A stretch of 64,000 bases of DNA from Ructibacterium gallinarum (GTDB lineage: Bacteria; Bacillota; Clostridia; Monoglobales; Monoglobaceae). This document shows positions 37,670-48,225 of the stretch, piece after piece. Below the pieces are notes generated by a model. The model saw nothing but the letters and a program-made list of their open reading frames with translations, ran no database searches and had not been told where the DNA came from. The stretch spans positions 52,921-116,920 of the forward strand of contig NZ_JADCKB010000008.1 of assembly GCF_014982785.1 (NCBI RefSeq). Direction: 5' to 3'. Made by a program: the position numbers and the translations under genes. How positions within the stretch are numbered: the stretch's first letter is position 1; the number at the start of each line of letters is the position of its first letter.

Positions 37670-39326
37670 AGGTTTTCCCTCCCTGATGTGTAATCAGTTC
37701 CAGATCATAAAATACCGCCCGGCCGTATCCGCTGACCTGAATTTGAAAGCTGTCACAGGCCCCGAACCGAACCGGCACCCGTCTGACCCCCAGCCCGGGC
37801 GTTTGCAAATATTCGGCACAAACCGCAAAGGGGCCGCCATCCCGGGAAACGCTGATTCTCACCTGGGTGTCTGTCTTTGCCTTCATCCGCAGCCACACAC
37901 AGTTAAGCCCCTTATGCTCCATGGTGTCATAGGTCAAATTCTGGGTGGTAAAGGAGAAGCTTTCCGGTTCCTCTCCGGCACAAAGCTCATACAGCCCGTT
38001 TTCGGCGGCGGCATACAGCCTGCCCCCGTGCCGGACAAAGCCCAAAAAGGCAGTATTGTCCTCTCTATGCCAGGTCTGATACGCCGGGTCATAGACCAGG
38101 ACATCACAGCTTCCGTCCGCCTGATACGCCGCGGCGTAATACCGCTTTCCGTCCGTGCCCGCCGCACAGGAAACATAGGCCGCCGTCAGCTGAGGGCTGA
38201 CAAAATACGGCTCTCCGCCGCTGTATCCATAAAAGCCTGCGGCTGACAAATAATACAGCACACCGCCCAGCTCCGTGATGCTTCTTCCGTCGATACAGCC
38301 GCCCATGGTCTGTTTGGGAATGGAAAAATTCTGAGGCGCGTCACCGTATACATGGTGGATGCAATCCCTCTTAAACGCCACCACCGCCGTGCGGTAGCTG
38401 CAAATCCCCGTAAATGTGCCGGGGGTGCCGATGGCGCTGTACCAACTGTCGTCTCCCAATCCCTGGAAGGAGTTGAAGTTAAAGCAGTCCCCCAATTTGG
38501 AGGCATACACATACTCCCCGTTTGCGGCCGTACCCCAAAGCCGGTTGTTATGGACACAAACATGGTCCATGGACGGAATGGATACCCCGATGGTAATCTC
38601 CCCGGATTCTGTGGTACTGGCAAAGGCGGTGCGCTCCCCCCGGCGGTTAAACAGCAAAAGCTCTAACTTTCCCGCCGCCGCGCTTTCTACCACCGCACTG
38701 ACAATGGCGGTCTCAGAAGCCATGTCCTTTCGGCCCTCTATTTGACAGACATTATTTTCGGTTTTTTTACAACCGCTAATAATAATACTCTCCCCCGGCT
38801 GAAACCGGTCAAAACCCGCATTGGATTTACTTAAATATGCCGTGCAGACACCGGTCAGGGAATTTTGCGAGCCGTAAAAGCTGACCCCGGTGACGGTCAG
38901 GGTCTTTTCCATGCTTTTTAAACTGTTGTCTACCTCCCCGGTTTCCGGGTCAGGCAGATAATCATAATACACCTTATCCGGAAAAATACAGATTTTCCCG
39001 TTAAAATCCGCAATGGACTTTTCTCCGGCAGAAAGGGCTGTCCCTTCTGCCATTTTCCCCTGGTAATAAAACCGGTTGTTCTTCACCCCGGTGAAGGCGG
39101 TAAGGGGGGCATCGGAATACTCCGGAGCGCAAACCGCCGTAATGCCGGTATCCTCCGCCGCCCTGCGCCGGGATTTGCAAAGGGTCAGCGCCGGATAGGC
39201 GTCGGCGCTCAGGTTCTCCGCCGCAAAGAGGCTTTCCGCCCCCGCCTTTTCTCTTTGATCCAGACCGCCAAACCGCAAGATCCGGACGTTTTTGTTCTCT
39301 TTTGCCCCAAAAGGCGGCAGAAGCAT
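37659..39326 (-). CDS. Phage tail-accessory/DNA-stabilisation-like propeller protein
   Basis: 555 residues with AAGGAGG eight bases before the ATG. No signal peptide. The N-terminus NVRILRFGGLDQREKAG..AENLSADAYPALTL, and LWGTAANGEYVYASKLGDCFNFNSFQ with repeated beta strands, resemble P22 gp10-like packaged-DNA stabilisation proteins of podoviruses. The resemblance is by motif and by gene order after a gp4-like gene, so treat as probable. It overlaps the next gene by 11 bp. Confidence 0.7.
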   Translation of the reverse strand: MLLPPFGAKENKNVRILRFGGLDQREKAGAESLFAAENLSADAYPALTLCKSRRRAAEDTGITAVCAPEYSDAPLTAFTGVKNNRFYYQGKMAEGTALSAGEKSIADFNGKICIFPDKVYYDYLPDPETGEVDNSLKSMEKTLTVTGVSFYGSQNSLTGVCTAYLSKSNAGFDRFQPGESIIISGCKKTENNVCQIEGRKDMASETAIVSAVVESAAAGKLELLLFNRRGERTAFASTTESGEITIGVSIPSMDHVCVHNNRLWGTAANGEYVYASKLGDCFNFNSFQGLGDDSWYSAIGTPGTFTGICSYRTAVVAFKRDCIHHVYGDAPQNFSIPKQTMGGCIDGRSITELGGVLYYLSAAGFYGYSGGEPYFVSPQLTAAYVSCAAGTDGKRYYAAAYQADGSCDVLVYDPAYQTWHREDNTAFLGFVRHGGRLYAAAENGLYELCAGEEPESFSFTTQNLTYDTMEHKGLNCVWLRMKAKTDTQVRISVSRDGGPFAVCAEYLQTPGLGVRRVPVRFGACDSFQIQVSGYGRAVFYDLELITHQGGKTYGI

Positions 39327-39341
39327 ATGCCATTCCTCCTT

Positions 39342-40121
39342 CTAATCCTGCCAGTATTTATGAAACCGGGACACCTCGTTAAGGGGCGACCGGTTTTTAT
39401 AATCCCGGCGCAAGCCCTCGTACAAGGTATTATACTGGGTCATGTGGGCGCTGTAGCCGGTATAGTCATGCTGATACAGCGCCATTTTGGCCAGCAGGTA
39501 TTCGACATACATATTGTCATAGGGCAGCTCGTCGATCTCGGTCAGGTCATCAATCACCCGGCGCATTGCCAGCTTTGCCCCGGTCTGGGGCGAAAACGCG
39601 CCGTCCTCTACCATAAGGCCGTCATACACCAGATCTATCACATAGCATCTGTTTGCCTGGGTCCAATCCGGCTCTGCCGCAAGATCCTCCATCTCTACCC
39701 ACTCGATACAGTCACCCGGATAAAAGGGCGGCTGGTCCATTTTGATAAAGTTCTCGCCCACATCAAAGGTTCCGGTCAGCTTGATGCACCGCACCGGCTG
39801 GTGCCGGGTGAGGAATACCAGTTTTAAATGCACCGGCGTCTGCTGCTGTTTCCACAGCTCCCCCTGGGCAAAGCTCCGAAAATCCACCTTATCCATGGGT
39901 TTTCCGTCCAGATAGGCTACCTCAATATCCTCAAAGCTGATGTCCTCCGGCAGAGTCAGTTCCCCCGGCTGGGTCACGGTGGTTTCAATGGTGTCATAGA
40001 TCTTTTTGATCTCCCGGCGAATCCCCGCCGACACCTCATCGCACCATCGCAGCTTTTCCTCCATGGTATAGGGATTGGGACAAAGTGCGTCTGCCACTTC
40101 CATCACCTTGCGCAATTCCAT
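39342..40121 (-). CDS. Phage head-completion (gp4-like) candidate
   Basis: 259 residues from ATG 40121; a GTG at 40130 directly after the previous stop is an alternative. An N-terminal helical part (ELRKVMEVADALCPNPYTMEEKL) precedes a beta-rich middle (TGTFDVGENFIKMDQPPFYPGD) and a helical C-terminus. The length and place after the capsid gene fit a connector or adaptor such as P22 gp4. No family is certain. Confidence 0.6.
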   Translation of the reverse strand: MELRKVMEVADALCPNPYTMEEKLRWCDEVSAGIRREIKKIYDTIETTVTQPGELTLPEDISFEDIEVAYLDGKPMDKVDFRSFAQGELWKQQQTPVHLKLVFLTRHQPVRCIKLTGTFDVGENFIKMDQPPFYPGDCIEWVEMEDLAAEPDWTQANRCYVIDLVYDGLMVEDGAFSPQTGAKLAMRRVIDDLTEIDELPYDNMYVEYLLAKMALYQHDYTGYSAHMTQYNTLYEGLRRDYKNRSPLNEVSRFHKYWQD

Positions 40122-40130
40122 GCTGATCAC

Positions 40131-40373
40131 CTACCTTTTCAGGCTTTCCACATACGCCTGGGCAGCAAGCTCCTGCCGGCGGCTGCGTTCCAAAACCAGC
40201 GCAACACACCGGGGCACCATCACCGTTACCCCACGCTGGATTTGATAATTGACGCCGTTGACCGTGACGGTCACGTCGTCTTTATAGCGGCTGTTGTCTT
40301 TCAGCAGCATAACCGGCACCAGCTCTTTATAAAAAGCCTCCCGGTTTTCCTGACTGTTTGCTTTTCTTGGCAT
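40131..40373 (-). CDS. Small phage head-associated protein
   Basis: 80 residues: basic N-terminus, then VTVTVNGVNYQIQRGVTVMVPRCVALVLERS. This VNG..YQI.RG.V..VP pattern is common in small proteins downstream of capsid genes. A 7-bp hairpin GGGCGGA-AA-TCCGCCC (40406-40421) lies before it and may modulate the capsid transcript. It has AAGGAGGGG before the ATG. Confidence 0.65.
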   Translation of the reverse strand: MPRKANSQENREAFYKELVPVMLLKDNSRYKDDVTVTVNGVNYQIQRGVTVMVPRCVALVLERSRRQELAAQAYVESLKR

Positions 40374-40432
40374 TGTTTACCCCTCCTTTTCTCCTGCAAA
40401 GGGCGGATTTCCGCCCTTTTGCAGATAAACCA

Positions 40433-41668
40433 TTAATAGCTGCAGGTGGTTTCCACACGCACCATGAACTCCGGCGAAAGGATTTCTGCAGTCTGGGTGG
40501 CTTTCCAGCCCACCGTAGAGCGCTGATCCAGCGGGTCGCCGGTACCAGCACTGCCCTTTTGCTTGAGAATGGTCTGCAGACCGCCGCCGGATATGGAGGT
40601 CACACCATAGGCGTTCTGGCCAATGAACAGAGTAGAATAGATATCCCTGCCGTCCGCCCCTGCGCCTGCGGGATAGATGATGGTATCCGGCGTGACCGAT
40701 GCGTCCGGCGTTTCTGCAATGGTAATGGTAGCCGCGCCAGCCGCTCCTGCCTTGGCAGAAGAAACTGAATAATCAAAACCGTTAATCTGCAGTTTTTTGC
40801 CGGAGAGGTAAGTCACATCGTCCTCGGTCAATTCCTCACGCAGGGTAATCACCTTTTCGGCCACCCCTGCTACGGTCAGAACCTCTGGATCCCCCTTGGT
40901 CAGCTTCTCGGGATCCCGCAGGGTACCTGCGCGGAAGATCTTTGCCTCGGTGGATTCCACAAAGACCACCCCATGGATCTTACCAATGGCGCCCTTGTAC
41001 CAATCCTGCGGATCCACGTTCTGCTTAACCGCTTTCCATTCCGGATCGTTGGTCAGGTCGTTGGCAACATCCGGGTGGATGATGGCCACATAACAGCCGT
41101 CCTTAAAGGGAGCGGCATTGTTTCGCTTCAAGGTGGCAACCGCACGCTTGACCGCCGCTACCGACAGATAGTCGTTGTCCTCGTAGTTTGGCTGGCCGCC
41201 TACCAAAACATTTCTGTCCGCCTTACCGTTGCCGTACTGGACGTTGGTTCCGGCATTGATTTTTTCCCGGATTACTGTGTCAAGGGTTCTACCGGCCTGA
41301 TCGCCCAGCACATTCTGGGTTTCGCTGATGACCGAATCCACCGCAGAAAGGGTCAGCATATCGGACATGGTCACATAGTCACCGTACTGCTCCACGGTGG
41401 ATTCCACTGTGGTCACGTTTAAGGTATTGCCCTTCGGCGTCACGCCTTCAGTCAGCGGCGTCATGGCTTTCGGCAGGGGACTGAATCTGCGAAATTCAAT
41501 GGTCTTTCCGCTTCCTGCCGGAATCGGCTTTTGCTGGCCGAACTGGGCATGTACCAGTTTGGGGCTGGCAAACCGGATCAGCGCCCGGTCATAATAGGTT
41601 TTCATCTCCGGGGTCAGCTGATTGCCCGGCTGATTGGTGGTTGTGGTTTGGGTATTTAAATAATTCAT
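40433..41668 (-). CDS. N4-gp56 family major capsid protein
   Basis: 411 residues from ATG 41668 (AGGAGG eight bases upstream). TPEMKTYYDRALIRFASPKLVHAQFGQQKPIP, TIEFRRFSPLPKAMTPLTEGVTP and YVAIIHPDVANDLTNDPEWKAVKQ are typical of N4-gp56-type HK97-fold capsid proteins. The reading frame is intact. It follows a scaffold-like gene by 51 bp. With the gp4-, gp10- and ejection-like genes it makes a podovirus-type head module. No terminase, portal or tail-spike is present. Confidence 0.88.
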   Translation of the reverse strand: MNYLNTQTTTTNQPGNQLTPEMKTYYDRALIRFASPKLVHAQFGQQKPIPAGSGKTIEFRRFSPLPKAMTPLTEGVTPKGNTLNVTTVESTVEQYGDYVTMSDMLTLSAVDSVISETQNVLGDQAGRTLDTVIREKINAGTNVQYGNGKADRNVLVGGQPNYEDNDYLSVAAVKRAVATLKRNNAAPFKDGCYVAIIHPDVANDLTNDPEWKAVKQNVDPQDWYKGAIGKIHGVVFVESTEAKIFRAGTLRDPEKLTKGDPEVLTVAGVAEKVITLREELTEDDVTYLSGKKLQINGFDYSVSSAKAGAAGAATITIAETPDASVTPDTIIYPAGAGADGRDIYSTLFIGQNAYGVTSISGGGLQTILKQKGSAGTGDPLDQRSTVGWKATQTAEILSPEFMVRVETTCSY

Positions 41669-41719
41669 CCTCATATCCTCCTTCTTTTTTAATCAGAAAA
41701 AACGCCTTTGCCCTTAGGA

Positions 41720-42319
41720 CTAAAAGGAGATTTTCTCCCCTCTGCGCGCCCGCTCGATAATGTCGTCCACTTCTTTGTCGGACAGGTCTTTGGGGTTCTT
41801 TCTGGCAATGGCCGGACGGTTCTTTGCCGCGCCGTTTTCGCTGATCCGGTTTCTGCGCTCCAACATCTCCTGTACCGCTTCCATACCCGCCTGTTCCAGC
41901 AGTTCCTCACGGTGCACCAGGAAATAGGCGTCTTCAATGGACAAGCCGTTTCCCCAGACATAGTTGACAAAAGCCGGGTTCTCCATTTCGGCGCGCATAT
42001 CAAAATTGGGATTCTGACGGGCAAACGCCTGTCTTTGCGCCTCGATTTCGTCAATGCGCTGGTCGATATAGCGGCTTTGCGCCAGATTCTGACCCGGGAC
42101 CTGTCCCTGCATACCGCTTTGCCCCTGCATCTGGTTTTGCATACCGCTTTGCCCCGGTATTTGTCCCTGCTCGGCGGTTTGCGGCAAAGCCCCTCTGCCG
42201 GATGCGGGATATGCCCCGGCACGGCCTTGGATACCAGAAGCCGCACCATTTTCACCCGTTCCCGGCTGGGTGGGCAGCACACGCTGTCTATTCCGTGTGC
42301 CTGTTGTGAAATTAAACAT
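41720..42319 (-). CDS. Scaffold-like phage protein, first gene of cassette
   Basis: 199 residues from the ATG at 42319 with GGAGG upstream. A Gly/Gln/Pro-rich part (~15-90, with repeated GQSGMQ) is followed by an acidic helical part (IDEIEAQRQAFARQNPNFDMRAEM), ending DKEVDDIIERARRGEKISF. Its position just before the capsid gene and its charged helical end fit a scaffold or assembly protein. The identification is by context. Confidence 0.6.
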   Translation of the reverse strand: MFNFTTGTRNRQRVLPTQPGTGENGAASGIQGRAGAYPASGRGALPQTAEQGQIPGQSGMQNQMQGQSGMQGQVPGQNLAQSRYIDQRIDEIEAQRQAFARQNPNFDMRAEMENPAFVNYVWGNGLSIEDAYFLVHREELLEQAGMEAVQEMLERRNRISENGAAKNRPAIARKNPKDLSDKEVDDIIERARRGEKISF

Positions 42320-42431
42320 GGAAATCCTCCTCTCCCGCCTGCGGCGGAATGTAATGTATGACAAAAAGAACCTGAATTGGTACTCTCTGTCAAATGCAGG
42401 CGCATTGTATCACAAAACATATTGACGTAAC

Positions 42432-43490
42432 ATGCCACATCGTCGGAGCAAAGTTCGCTCAACTCCGTTTTGTCGAAAAACGACAAAACTGCGTCCGCTT
42501 CCTTGCTCCTCCTCTTTCCCACAAAAGCTCCGCTTTTGCGGGAACCCTGCGCCCAAAAACCGGGCGCCTATGGACTTCGCTGTCGTCGTTTCGGCAAAAA
42601 CCGCCGAAATCTCCTGCGCTCCGTCATTCCTCCTCTTTCCCAAAAATTGCGGCCACCGGCCGTCACTTTTCGGGAGCCCTTTGCGCCCAAAAACCGGGCG
42701 CCAATAAAGTTTGCTCAACTCCGTTTTGTCGAAAAACGACAAAACTGCGTCCGCTTCCTTGCTCCTCCTCTTTCCCACAAAAGCTCCGCTTTTGCGGGAA
42801 CCCTGCGCCCAAAAACCGGGCGCCAATAAAGTTCGCTGCTTGTGCTTTGCCCTGCGGCTGCGGGCAGAAACTTTATCTTTGCTGCAAACTTGTTCGGCAG
42901 TGGTGAAGCGCGTGCGCATACCAAGGATAGAATTTTCCATCAACCCTGCGGCTGCGAGCAGAAACTTTGTCTTTTCCGCAAACTTGTTCGGCAGTGGTGA
43001 AGCGCGTGCGCTTCTTTGCGGGAGCCCTGCGCCCAAAAACCGGGCGCCAATAAAGTTCGCTGCTTGTGCTTTGCCCTGCGGCTGCGGGCAGAAACTTTGT
43101 CTTTTCCGCAAACTTGCTCGGCAGTGGTGAAGCGCGTGCGCATACCAAGGATAGAATTTTCCATCAACCCTGCGGCGGCGGGCAGAAACTTTGTCTTTTC
43201 CGCAAACTTGTTCGGCAGTGGTGAAGCGCGTGCGCTTCTTTGCGGGAGCCCTGCGCCCAAAAACCGGGCGCCAATAAAGTTCGCTGCTTGCGCTTTGCCC
43301 TGCGGCTGCGAGCAGAAACTTTGTCTTTTCCGCAAACTTGTTCGGCAGTGGTGAAGCGCGTGCGCTTCTTTGCGGGAGCCCTGCGCCCAAAAACCGGGCG
43401 CCTATGGACTTCGCTGTTGTCGTTTCGGCAAAAACCGCCGAAAACTCCTGCGCTCCGTCATTCCTCCTCTTTCCCAAAAATTGTCCTTCT
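42432..43490. repeat. Mosaic array of palindromic repeat modules
   Basis: About 1.05 kb built from repeated modules. Module A (42453-42568 and 42709-42824) contains hairpins TTTTGTCG-AAAA-CGACAAAA and GCGCCC-AAAAACC-GGGCGC. Module B (42565-42650 and 43400-43486) has TTTCGGC-AAAAACC-GCCGAAA. Module C, GTTCGGCAGTGGTGAAGCGC with flanks, occurs five times (ends near 42919, 43010, 43140, 43233 and 43363). Module D, ATACCAAGGATAGAATTTTC, occurs at about 42920 and 43141. Long ORFs here are by-products. Pieces recur at 50.4, 55.7 and 61.0-61.5 kb. Confidence 0.85.
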
Positions 43491-43512
43491 GTCGTTCCGG
43501 CGTTGACCCACA

Positions 43513-43552
43513 CAAAAAAAAGACCTGTGTGCCTCAGCACACAGGTCTTTTG
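43513..43552 (-). terminator. Terminator of tuf
   Basis: On the minus strand AGACCTGTGTGC-TGAG-GCACACAGGTCT, a 12-bp perfect stem, is followed by eight T. Confidence 0.93.
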
Positions 43553-43564
43553 AAACTACAAAAC

Positions 43565-44767
43565 TTATTTAATGATTTCGGTAACAACGCCGGAACCAAC
43601 GGTTCTGCCGCCCTCACGGATAGCAAAACGCAGACCTTCCTCGATAGCGATGGTGGTGGTCAGTTCCACGGTCATGGTGATGTTATCACCAGGCATACAC
43701 ATTTCTACACCCTCCGGCAGATTAACAACACCGGTTACGTCCGTTGTTCTGAAATAGAACTGCGGTCTGTAGTTGGTGAAGAACGGGGTATGACGGCCAC
43801 CTTCTTCTTTGGTCAGAACGTATACTTCGCCCTTGAACTGGGTGTGCGGGGTAATGGTACCCGGCTTAGCCAGAACCTGACCTCTTTCGATCTCGTCACG
43901 TGCAACACCACGCAGCAGAGCACCGATGTTATCACCAGCTTCTGCGTAGTCAAGCAGCTTTCTGAACATTTCGATACCGGTTACAACCACTTTTCTGGTT
44001 TCATCGGACAGACCAACGATTTCAACTTCGTCAGACATGTTCAGACGGCCTCTCTCAACTCTACCGGTAGCAACGGTACCACGACCGGTAATGGAGAAGA
44101 TATCCTCGATCGGCATCAGGAACGGCTGATCGCTCTTTCTTTCCGGAGTCGGGATGTAGCTGTCAACAGCATCCATCAGCTCATGAATGCAAGCGTACTC
44201 AGGAGCATTAGGATCGGTAGAGTCGCTCTCCAGTACCTGCAGAGCAGAACCCTTTACAATCGGGGTGTCGTCGCCCGGGAACTCATACTCGGTCAGCAGG
44301 TCTCTGATTTCCATCTCAACCAGCTCCAGCAGTTCCGGATCGTCTACCTGGTCAACCTTGTTCATGAATACAACGATATACGGTACGCCAACCTGACGGG
44401 AGAGCAGAATGTGCTCACGGGTCTGGGGCATAGGACCATCTGCAGCGGATACAACCAGAATTGCACCGTCCATCTGAGCAGCACCGGTGATCATGTTCTT
44501 TACGTAGTCAGCATGTCCCGGGCAGTCAACGTGTGCATAGTGACGGTTTGCCGTCTCATACTCAACGTGTGCAGTGGAGATCGTGATACCTCTTTCTCTC
44601 TCCTCCGGAGCCTTATCGATCATATCATAGGCTTCGTACTGCGCTTTACCTTCCATTGCCAAAACCTTGGTGATTGCCGCGGTCAGGGTAGTCTTACCAT
44701 GGTCAACGTGGCCAATGGTACCAATGTTGACATGGGGTTTGCTTCTTTCGAATTTTTCCTTTGCCAT
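43565..44767 (-). CDS. tuf: Elongation factor Tu
   Basis: 400 residues. GTPase motifs GHVDHGKTT (~18-26), DCPGHADY (~81-88), NKVD (~136-139); C-terminal domains with [13 protein letters not shown] and GMCMPGDN-like MCMPGDNI. It delivers aminoacyl-tRNA to the ribosome. The start follows AGGAGG. It has its own promoter in the 174-bp gap after fusA. Confidence 0.98.
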   Translation of the reverse strand: MAKEKFERSKPHVNIGTIGHVDHGKTTLTAAITKVLAMEGKAQYEAYDMIDKAPEERERGITISTAHVEYETANRHYAHVDCPGHADYVKNMITGAAQMDGAILVVSAADGPMPQTREHILLSRQVGVPYIVVFMNKVDQVDDPELLELVEMEIRDLLTEYEFPGDDTPIVKGSALQVLESDSTDPNAPEYACIHELMDAVDSYIPTPERKSDQPFLMPIEDIFSITGRGTVATGRVERGRLNMSDEVEIVGLSDETRKVVVTGIEMFRKLLDYAEAGDNIGALLRGVARDEIERGQVLAKPGTITPHTQFKGEVYVLTKEEGGRHTPFFTNYRPQFYFRTTDVTGVVNLPEGVEMCMPGDNITMTVELTTTIAIEEGLRFAIREGGRTVGSGVVTEIIK

Positions 44768-44831
44768 TTTACTTTCCTCCTACAATTGGAATTATAGAAA
44801 ATTTATCATTTTAACAAAATAGTATACGTCT

Positions 44832-44860
44832 ATTCTACTATTCTTTTATCATAATTTCAA
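44832..44860 (-). promoter_or_regulatory. Promoter of tuf
   Basis: On the minus strand TTGAAA (44860-44855), 17-bp spacer and TAGAAT (44837-44832), within the very AT-rich fusA-tuf gap. Confidence 0.65.
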
Positions 44861-44940
44861 TAGTTTTTTTTAAAATTTTAAAATTTCTTTTGAAATTATT
44901 TTTTTGCATCGACTAAAAACCTCTGCATTCGGCAGGGAAA

Positions 44941-47025
44941 TCAGTCTTCCGTCTTGGTTCTCTCTTTGATGATCTTTTCCGCAATGCTCTTTGGCAGTTC
45001 TTCAAAGTGACTGGGCTCCATGGAATACTGGCCACGGCCCTGGGTTCTGGAACGAAGCTCTGTCGCATATCCGAACATCTCAGACAGCGGAACCATTGCC
45101 GTAATCTCCTGCGCGCCCGTTCTTGCCTCCATACCCTGGATCTGGCCGCGGCGGGAATTCAGATCTCCGATTACGTCGCCCATGTAATCCTCCGGTACGT
45201 TAACAACTACCTTCATGATCGGCTCCAAGATAACCGGGTTACCCTTTTTGCAGCCTTCCTTAAAGGCCATGGAAGCGGCAATCTTAAATGCCATTTCTGA
45301 AGAGTCCACTTCGTGATAAGAACCGTCTACCAGGGTACATTTTACGTCAACTACCGGATAGCCCGCAAGCACACCGGTCTGCATTGCGCCCTGGATACCG
45401 GCGTCAACCGCCGGGATATATTCCTTCGGAATCGCACCGCCGACAATCTTGTTCTCAAACACATAGCCGCTGCCCGGCTCCAAAGGCTCGATATCCAAAA
45501 CAACGTGTCCGTACTGACCTTTACCACCGGACTGTCTTGCGTACTTGTGGTTCACGTGGGACGCCGTCCGAATGGTCTCACGGTAGGATACCTGGGGATT
45601 ACCCACGTTTGCCTCTACCTTAAACTCACGGAGCAGACGGTCTACGATGATTTCAAGATGCAGCTCGCCCATACCGGCAATGATGGTCTGTCCGGTCTCT
45701 TCGTCTGTATAGGTCTTAAAGGTTGGGTCTTCTTCTGCCAGCTTGGACAGGGCAATACCCATCTTCTCCTGGCCGGCCTTGGTCTTTGGCTCGATAGCAA
45801 CACGGATAACCGGCTCCGGGAACTCCATAGACTCAAGGATAATCGGCGCCTTCTCATCACACAGGGTATCACCGGTGGTGGTGTTCTTCAAACCAACCGC
45901 CGCCGCGATGTCACCTGCATATACCACTTCAATATCTTCTCTGTGGTTTGCGTGCATCTGCAGAATACGCCCGATTCTTTCTTTATTATCCTTTACGGAA
46001 TTGTATACGTGAGAACCGCTGTGCAGGGTTCCGGAATACACACGGAAGAAACACAGCTTTCCTACAAACGGGTCGGTAGCAATCTTAAATGCCAAAGCCG
46101 CAAAGGGCTCATCGTCAGAAGAATGCCGCACGGCTTCTTCTTCGGTTCTGGGGATAATTCCCTTGATGGGCGGTACGTCAAGCGGGGATGGCATAAAGTC
46201 AACTACCGCATCCAGCATGTTCTGTACGCCCTTATTCCGGTAAGAAGATCCGCACAGTACCGGTACCATTTCGTTTGCTATGGTAGCCTTACGAATCGCC
46301 TTCTTGATATCCGCAACAGACAAATCGCCGTCTTCAAAGAATTTCTCCATCAATGCTTCGTCGGTTTCTGCCACCGACTCCAGCAGTGCCTGACGGTACT
46401 CCTCTGCCTTTTCTTTCATATCCTCCGGAATCTCTTCCTGTCTCTCGTCCTGACCCAGCTGATCGTAATAAACATATGCTTTCATCTCGATCAGGTCGAT
46501 CAGGCCCTTAAACTCATCCTCTGCGCCGATAGGCAGCTGAATCGGTACCGCATTACACTTTAAGCGGTCTTTCATCATCTGTATTACATTGTAAAAATCA
46601 GCGCCCATGATATCCATTTTATTGACATATACCATTCTCGGAACCTGGTATTTATCCGCCTGACGCCATACGGTCTCAGACTGAGGCTCAACGCCGCCCT
46701 TTGCACAGAGCACCGTAACACTGCCGTCCAGTACACGCAAAGAACGCTCCACCTCTACGGTAAAGTCCACGTGTCCCGGGGTATCAATAATATTGATACG
46801 GTGGTTCTTCCACTGTGCTGTGGTTGCAGCGGAGGTAATGGTAATACCGCGTTCCTGCTCCTGCTCCATCCAGTCCATGGTAGCCGCACCCTCGTGGGTT
46901 TCGCCGATCTTATGCACACGTCCGGTATAAAACAGGATACGTTCCGTGGTGGTTGTCTTACCAGCATCAATATGCGCCATGATGCCTATATTTCTGGTTT
47001 TCTCCAGCGAAAACGCTCTTCCCAT
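44941..47025 (-). CDS. fusA: Elongation factor G
   Basis: 694 residues, normal length. G1 AHIDAGKTT (~17-25), G3 [12 protein letters not shown], and the EF-G domains III-V ([32 protein letters not shown]). It moves tRNA and mRNA during translation. It follows rpsG after a gap that holds a terminator-like hairpin. Confidence 0.98.
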   Translation of the reverse strand: MGRAFSLEKTRNIGIMAHIDAGKTTTTERILFYTGRVHKIGETHEGAATMDWMEQEQERGITITSAATTAQWKNHRINIIDTPGHVDFTVEVERSLRVLDGSVTVLCAKGGVEPQSETVWRQADKYQVPRMVYVNKMDIMGADFYNVIQMMKDRLKCNAVPIQLPIGAEDEFKGLIDLIEMKAYVYYDQLGQDERQEEIPEDMKEKAEEYRQALLESVAETDEALMEKFFEDGDLSVADIKKAIRKATIANEMVPVLCGSSYRNKGVQNMLDAVVDFMPSPLDVPPIKGIIPRTEEEAVRHSSDDEPFAALAFKIATDPFVGKLCFFRVYSGTLHSGSHVYNSVKDNKERIGRILQMHANHREDIEVVYAGDIAAAVGLKNTTTGDTLCDEKAPIILESMEFPEPVIRVAIEPKTKAGQEKMGIALSKLAEEDPTFKTYTDEETGQTIIAGMGELHLEIIVDRLLREFKVEANVGNPQVSYRETIRTASHVNHKYARQSGGKGQYGHVVLDIEPLEPGSGYVFENKIVGGAIPKEYIPAVDAGIQGAMQTGVLAGYPVVDVKCTLVDGSYHEVDSSEMAFKIAASMAFKEGCKKGNPVILEPIMKVVVNVPEDYMGDVIGDLNSRRGQIQGMEARTGAQEITAMVPLSEMFGYATELRSRTQGRGQYSMEPSHFEELPKSIAEKIIKERTKTED

Positions 47026-47093
47026 AAGTTTCTCCTTTCGCGGGCCCCCGGTCCATGCCGGGCAGTCCTGATTTTTCTCTCACCCCGAAAAAA

Positions 47094-47111
47094 CCTGCGG
47101 CAATCCGCAGG
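47094..47111 (-). terminator. Terminator-like hairpin between rpsG and fusA
   Basis: On the minus strand CCTGCGG-ATTG-CCGCAGG, then TTTTTTC (to 47087). It would reduce transcription into fusA from the rpsL promoter. Confidence 0.7.
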
Positions 47112-47156
47112 AGTTTTCCGGCGTATTACAAAGCAAAATCCGCTTTGGTATTCGGC

Positions 47157-47645
<489 letters not shown>

Positions 47646-47764
47646 TCAGGTTTATTCACCATTAAGGTACTCAACGGGTTTCCCCGCTGCCGTGCATATA
47701 AAGCCATTTATATCATGAACATATATGCACTTACATTTCATTGTGTCAGTTTACAAAGCACGGA

Positions 47765-48175
47765 TTATTTCGGGCGTTTTGCGCCGTACTTGGATCTACC
47801 CTGCAGCCGCTTGTCCACACCGGACGTATCCAGCGTACCGCGGATGATGTGGTAACGCACACCAGGAAGGTCCTTAACACGGCCGCCACGGATCATAACC
47901 ACGCTGTGCTCCTGCAAATTGTGGCCGATTCCGGGAATGTACGCCGAAACCTCGATTCCGTTGGTAAGCTTAACTCTGGCAACCTTACGCAGTGCCGAAT
48001 TCGGCTTTTTAGGCGTCATGGTTCTAACAGAAGTACAAACACCGCGCTTCTGGGGCGATGCCTGGTCGGTCGGTCTTTTCTTGATGGTATTCATACCCGT
48101 CAGCAAAGCCGGCGCCGTTGACTTCTTCTCTACCGTTGCTCTTCCTTTTCTGACCAATTGGTTAAATGTTGGCAA
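47765..48175 (-). CDS. rpsL: 30S ribosomal protein S12
   Basis: 136 residues from a TTG at 48175. I chose it because GGAGGTGA ends 5 bases upstream and the protein then begins (M)[11 protein letters not shown] as in the family; an ATG at 48190 would overlap the ribosome site. The streptomycin-region segments [15 protein letters not shown] and the [13 protein letters not shown] loop are present. Confidence 0.96.
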   Translation of the reverse strand: MPTFNQLVRKGRATVEKKSTAPALLTGMNTIKKRPTDQASPQKRGVCTSVRTMTPKKPNSALRKVARVKLTNGIEVSAYIPGIGHNLQEHSVVMIRGGRVKDLPGVRYHIIRGTLDTSGVDKRLQGRSKYGAKRPK

Positions 48176-48225
48176 TATGTTCACCTCCATGCATATAAAT
48201 TATCTATAAAAACGCCAAAGCGCTT

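Noticed and set aside
42432..43490. CRISPR array
   Set aside because: Repeat units are unequal in length (20 to 110 bp), spaced irregularly, and share their spacers. No cas genes are near.
42410..43540. 376-codon minus-strand ORF in the repeat array
   Set aside because: It is made of the repeated palindromic modules, has no ribosome site or known family, and similar open frames exist in other phases.
43370..44797. 475-codon plus-strand ORF opposite tuf
   Set aside because: It is a shadow of the highly biased tuf gene; EF-Tu on the minus strand has all family motifs.
45313..46563. 416-codon plus-strand ORF opposite fusA
   Set aside because: Antisense shadow of fusA without ribosome site.
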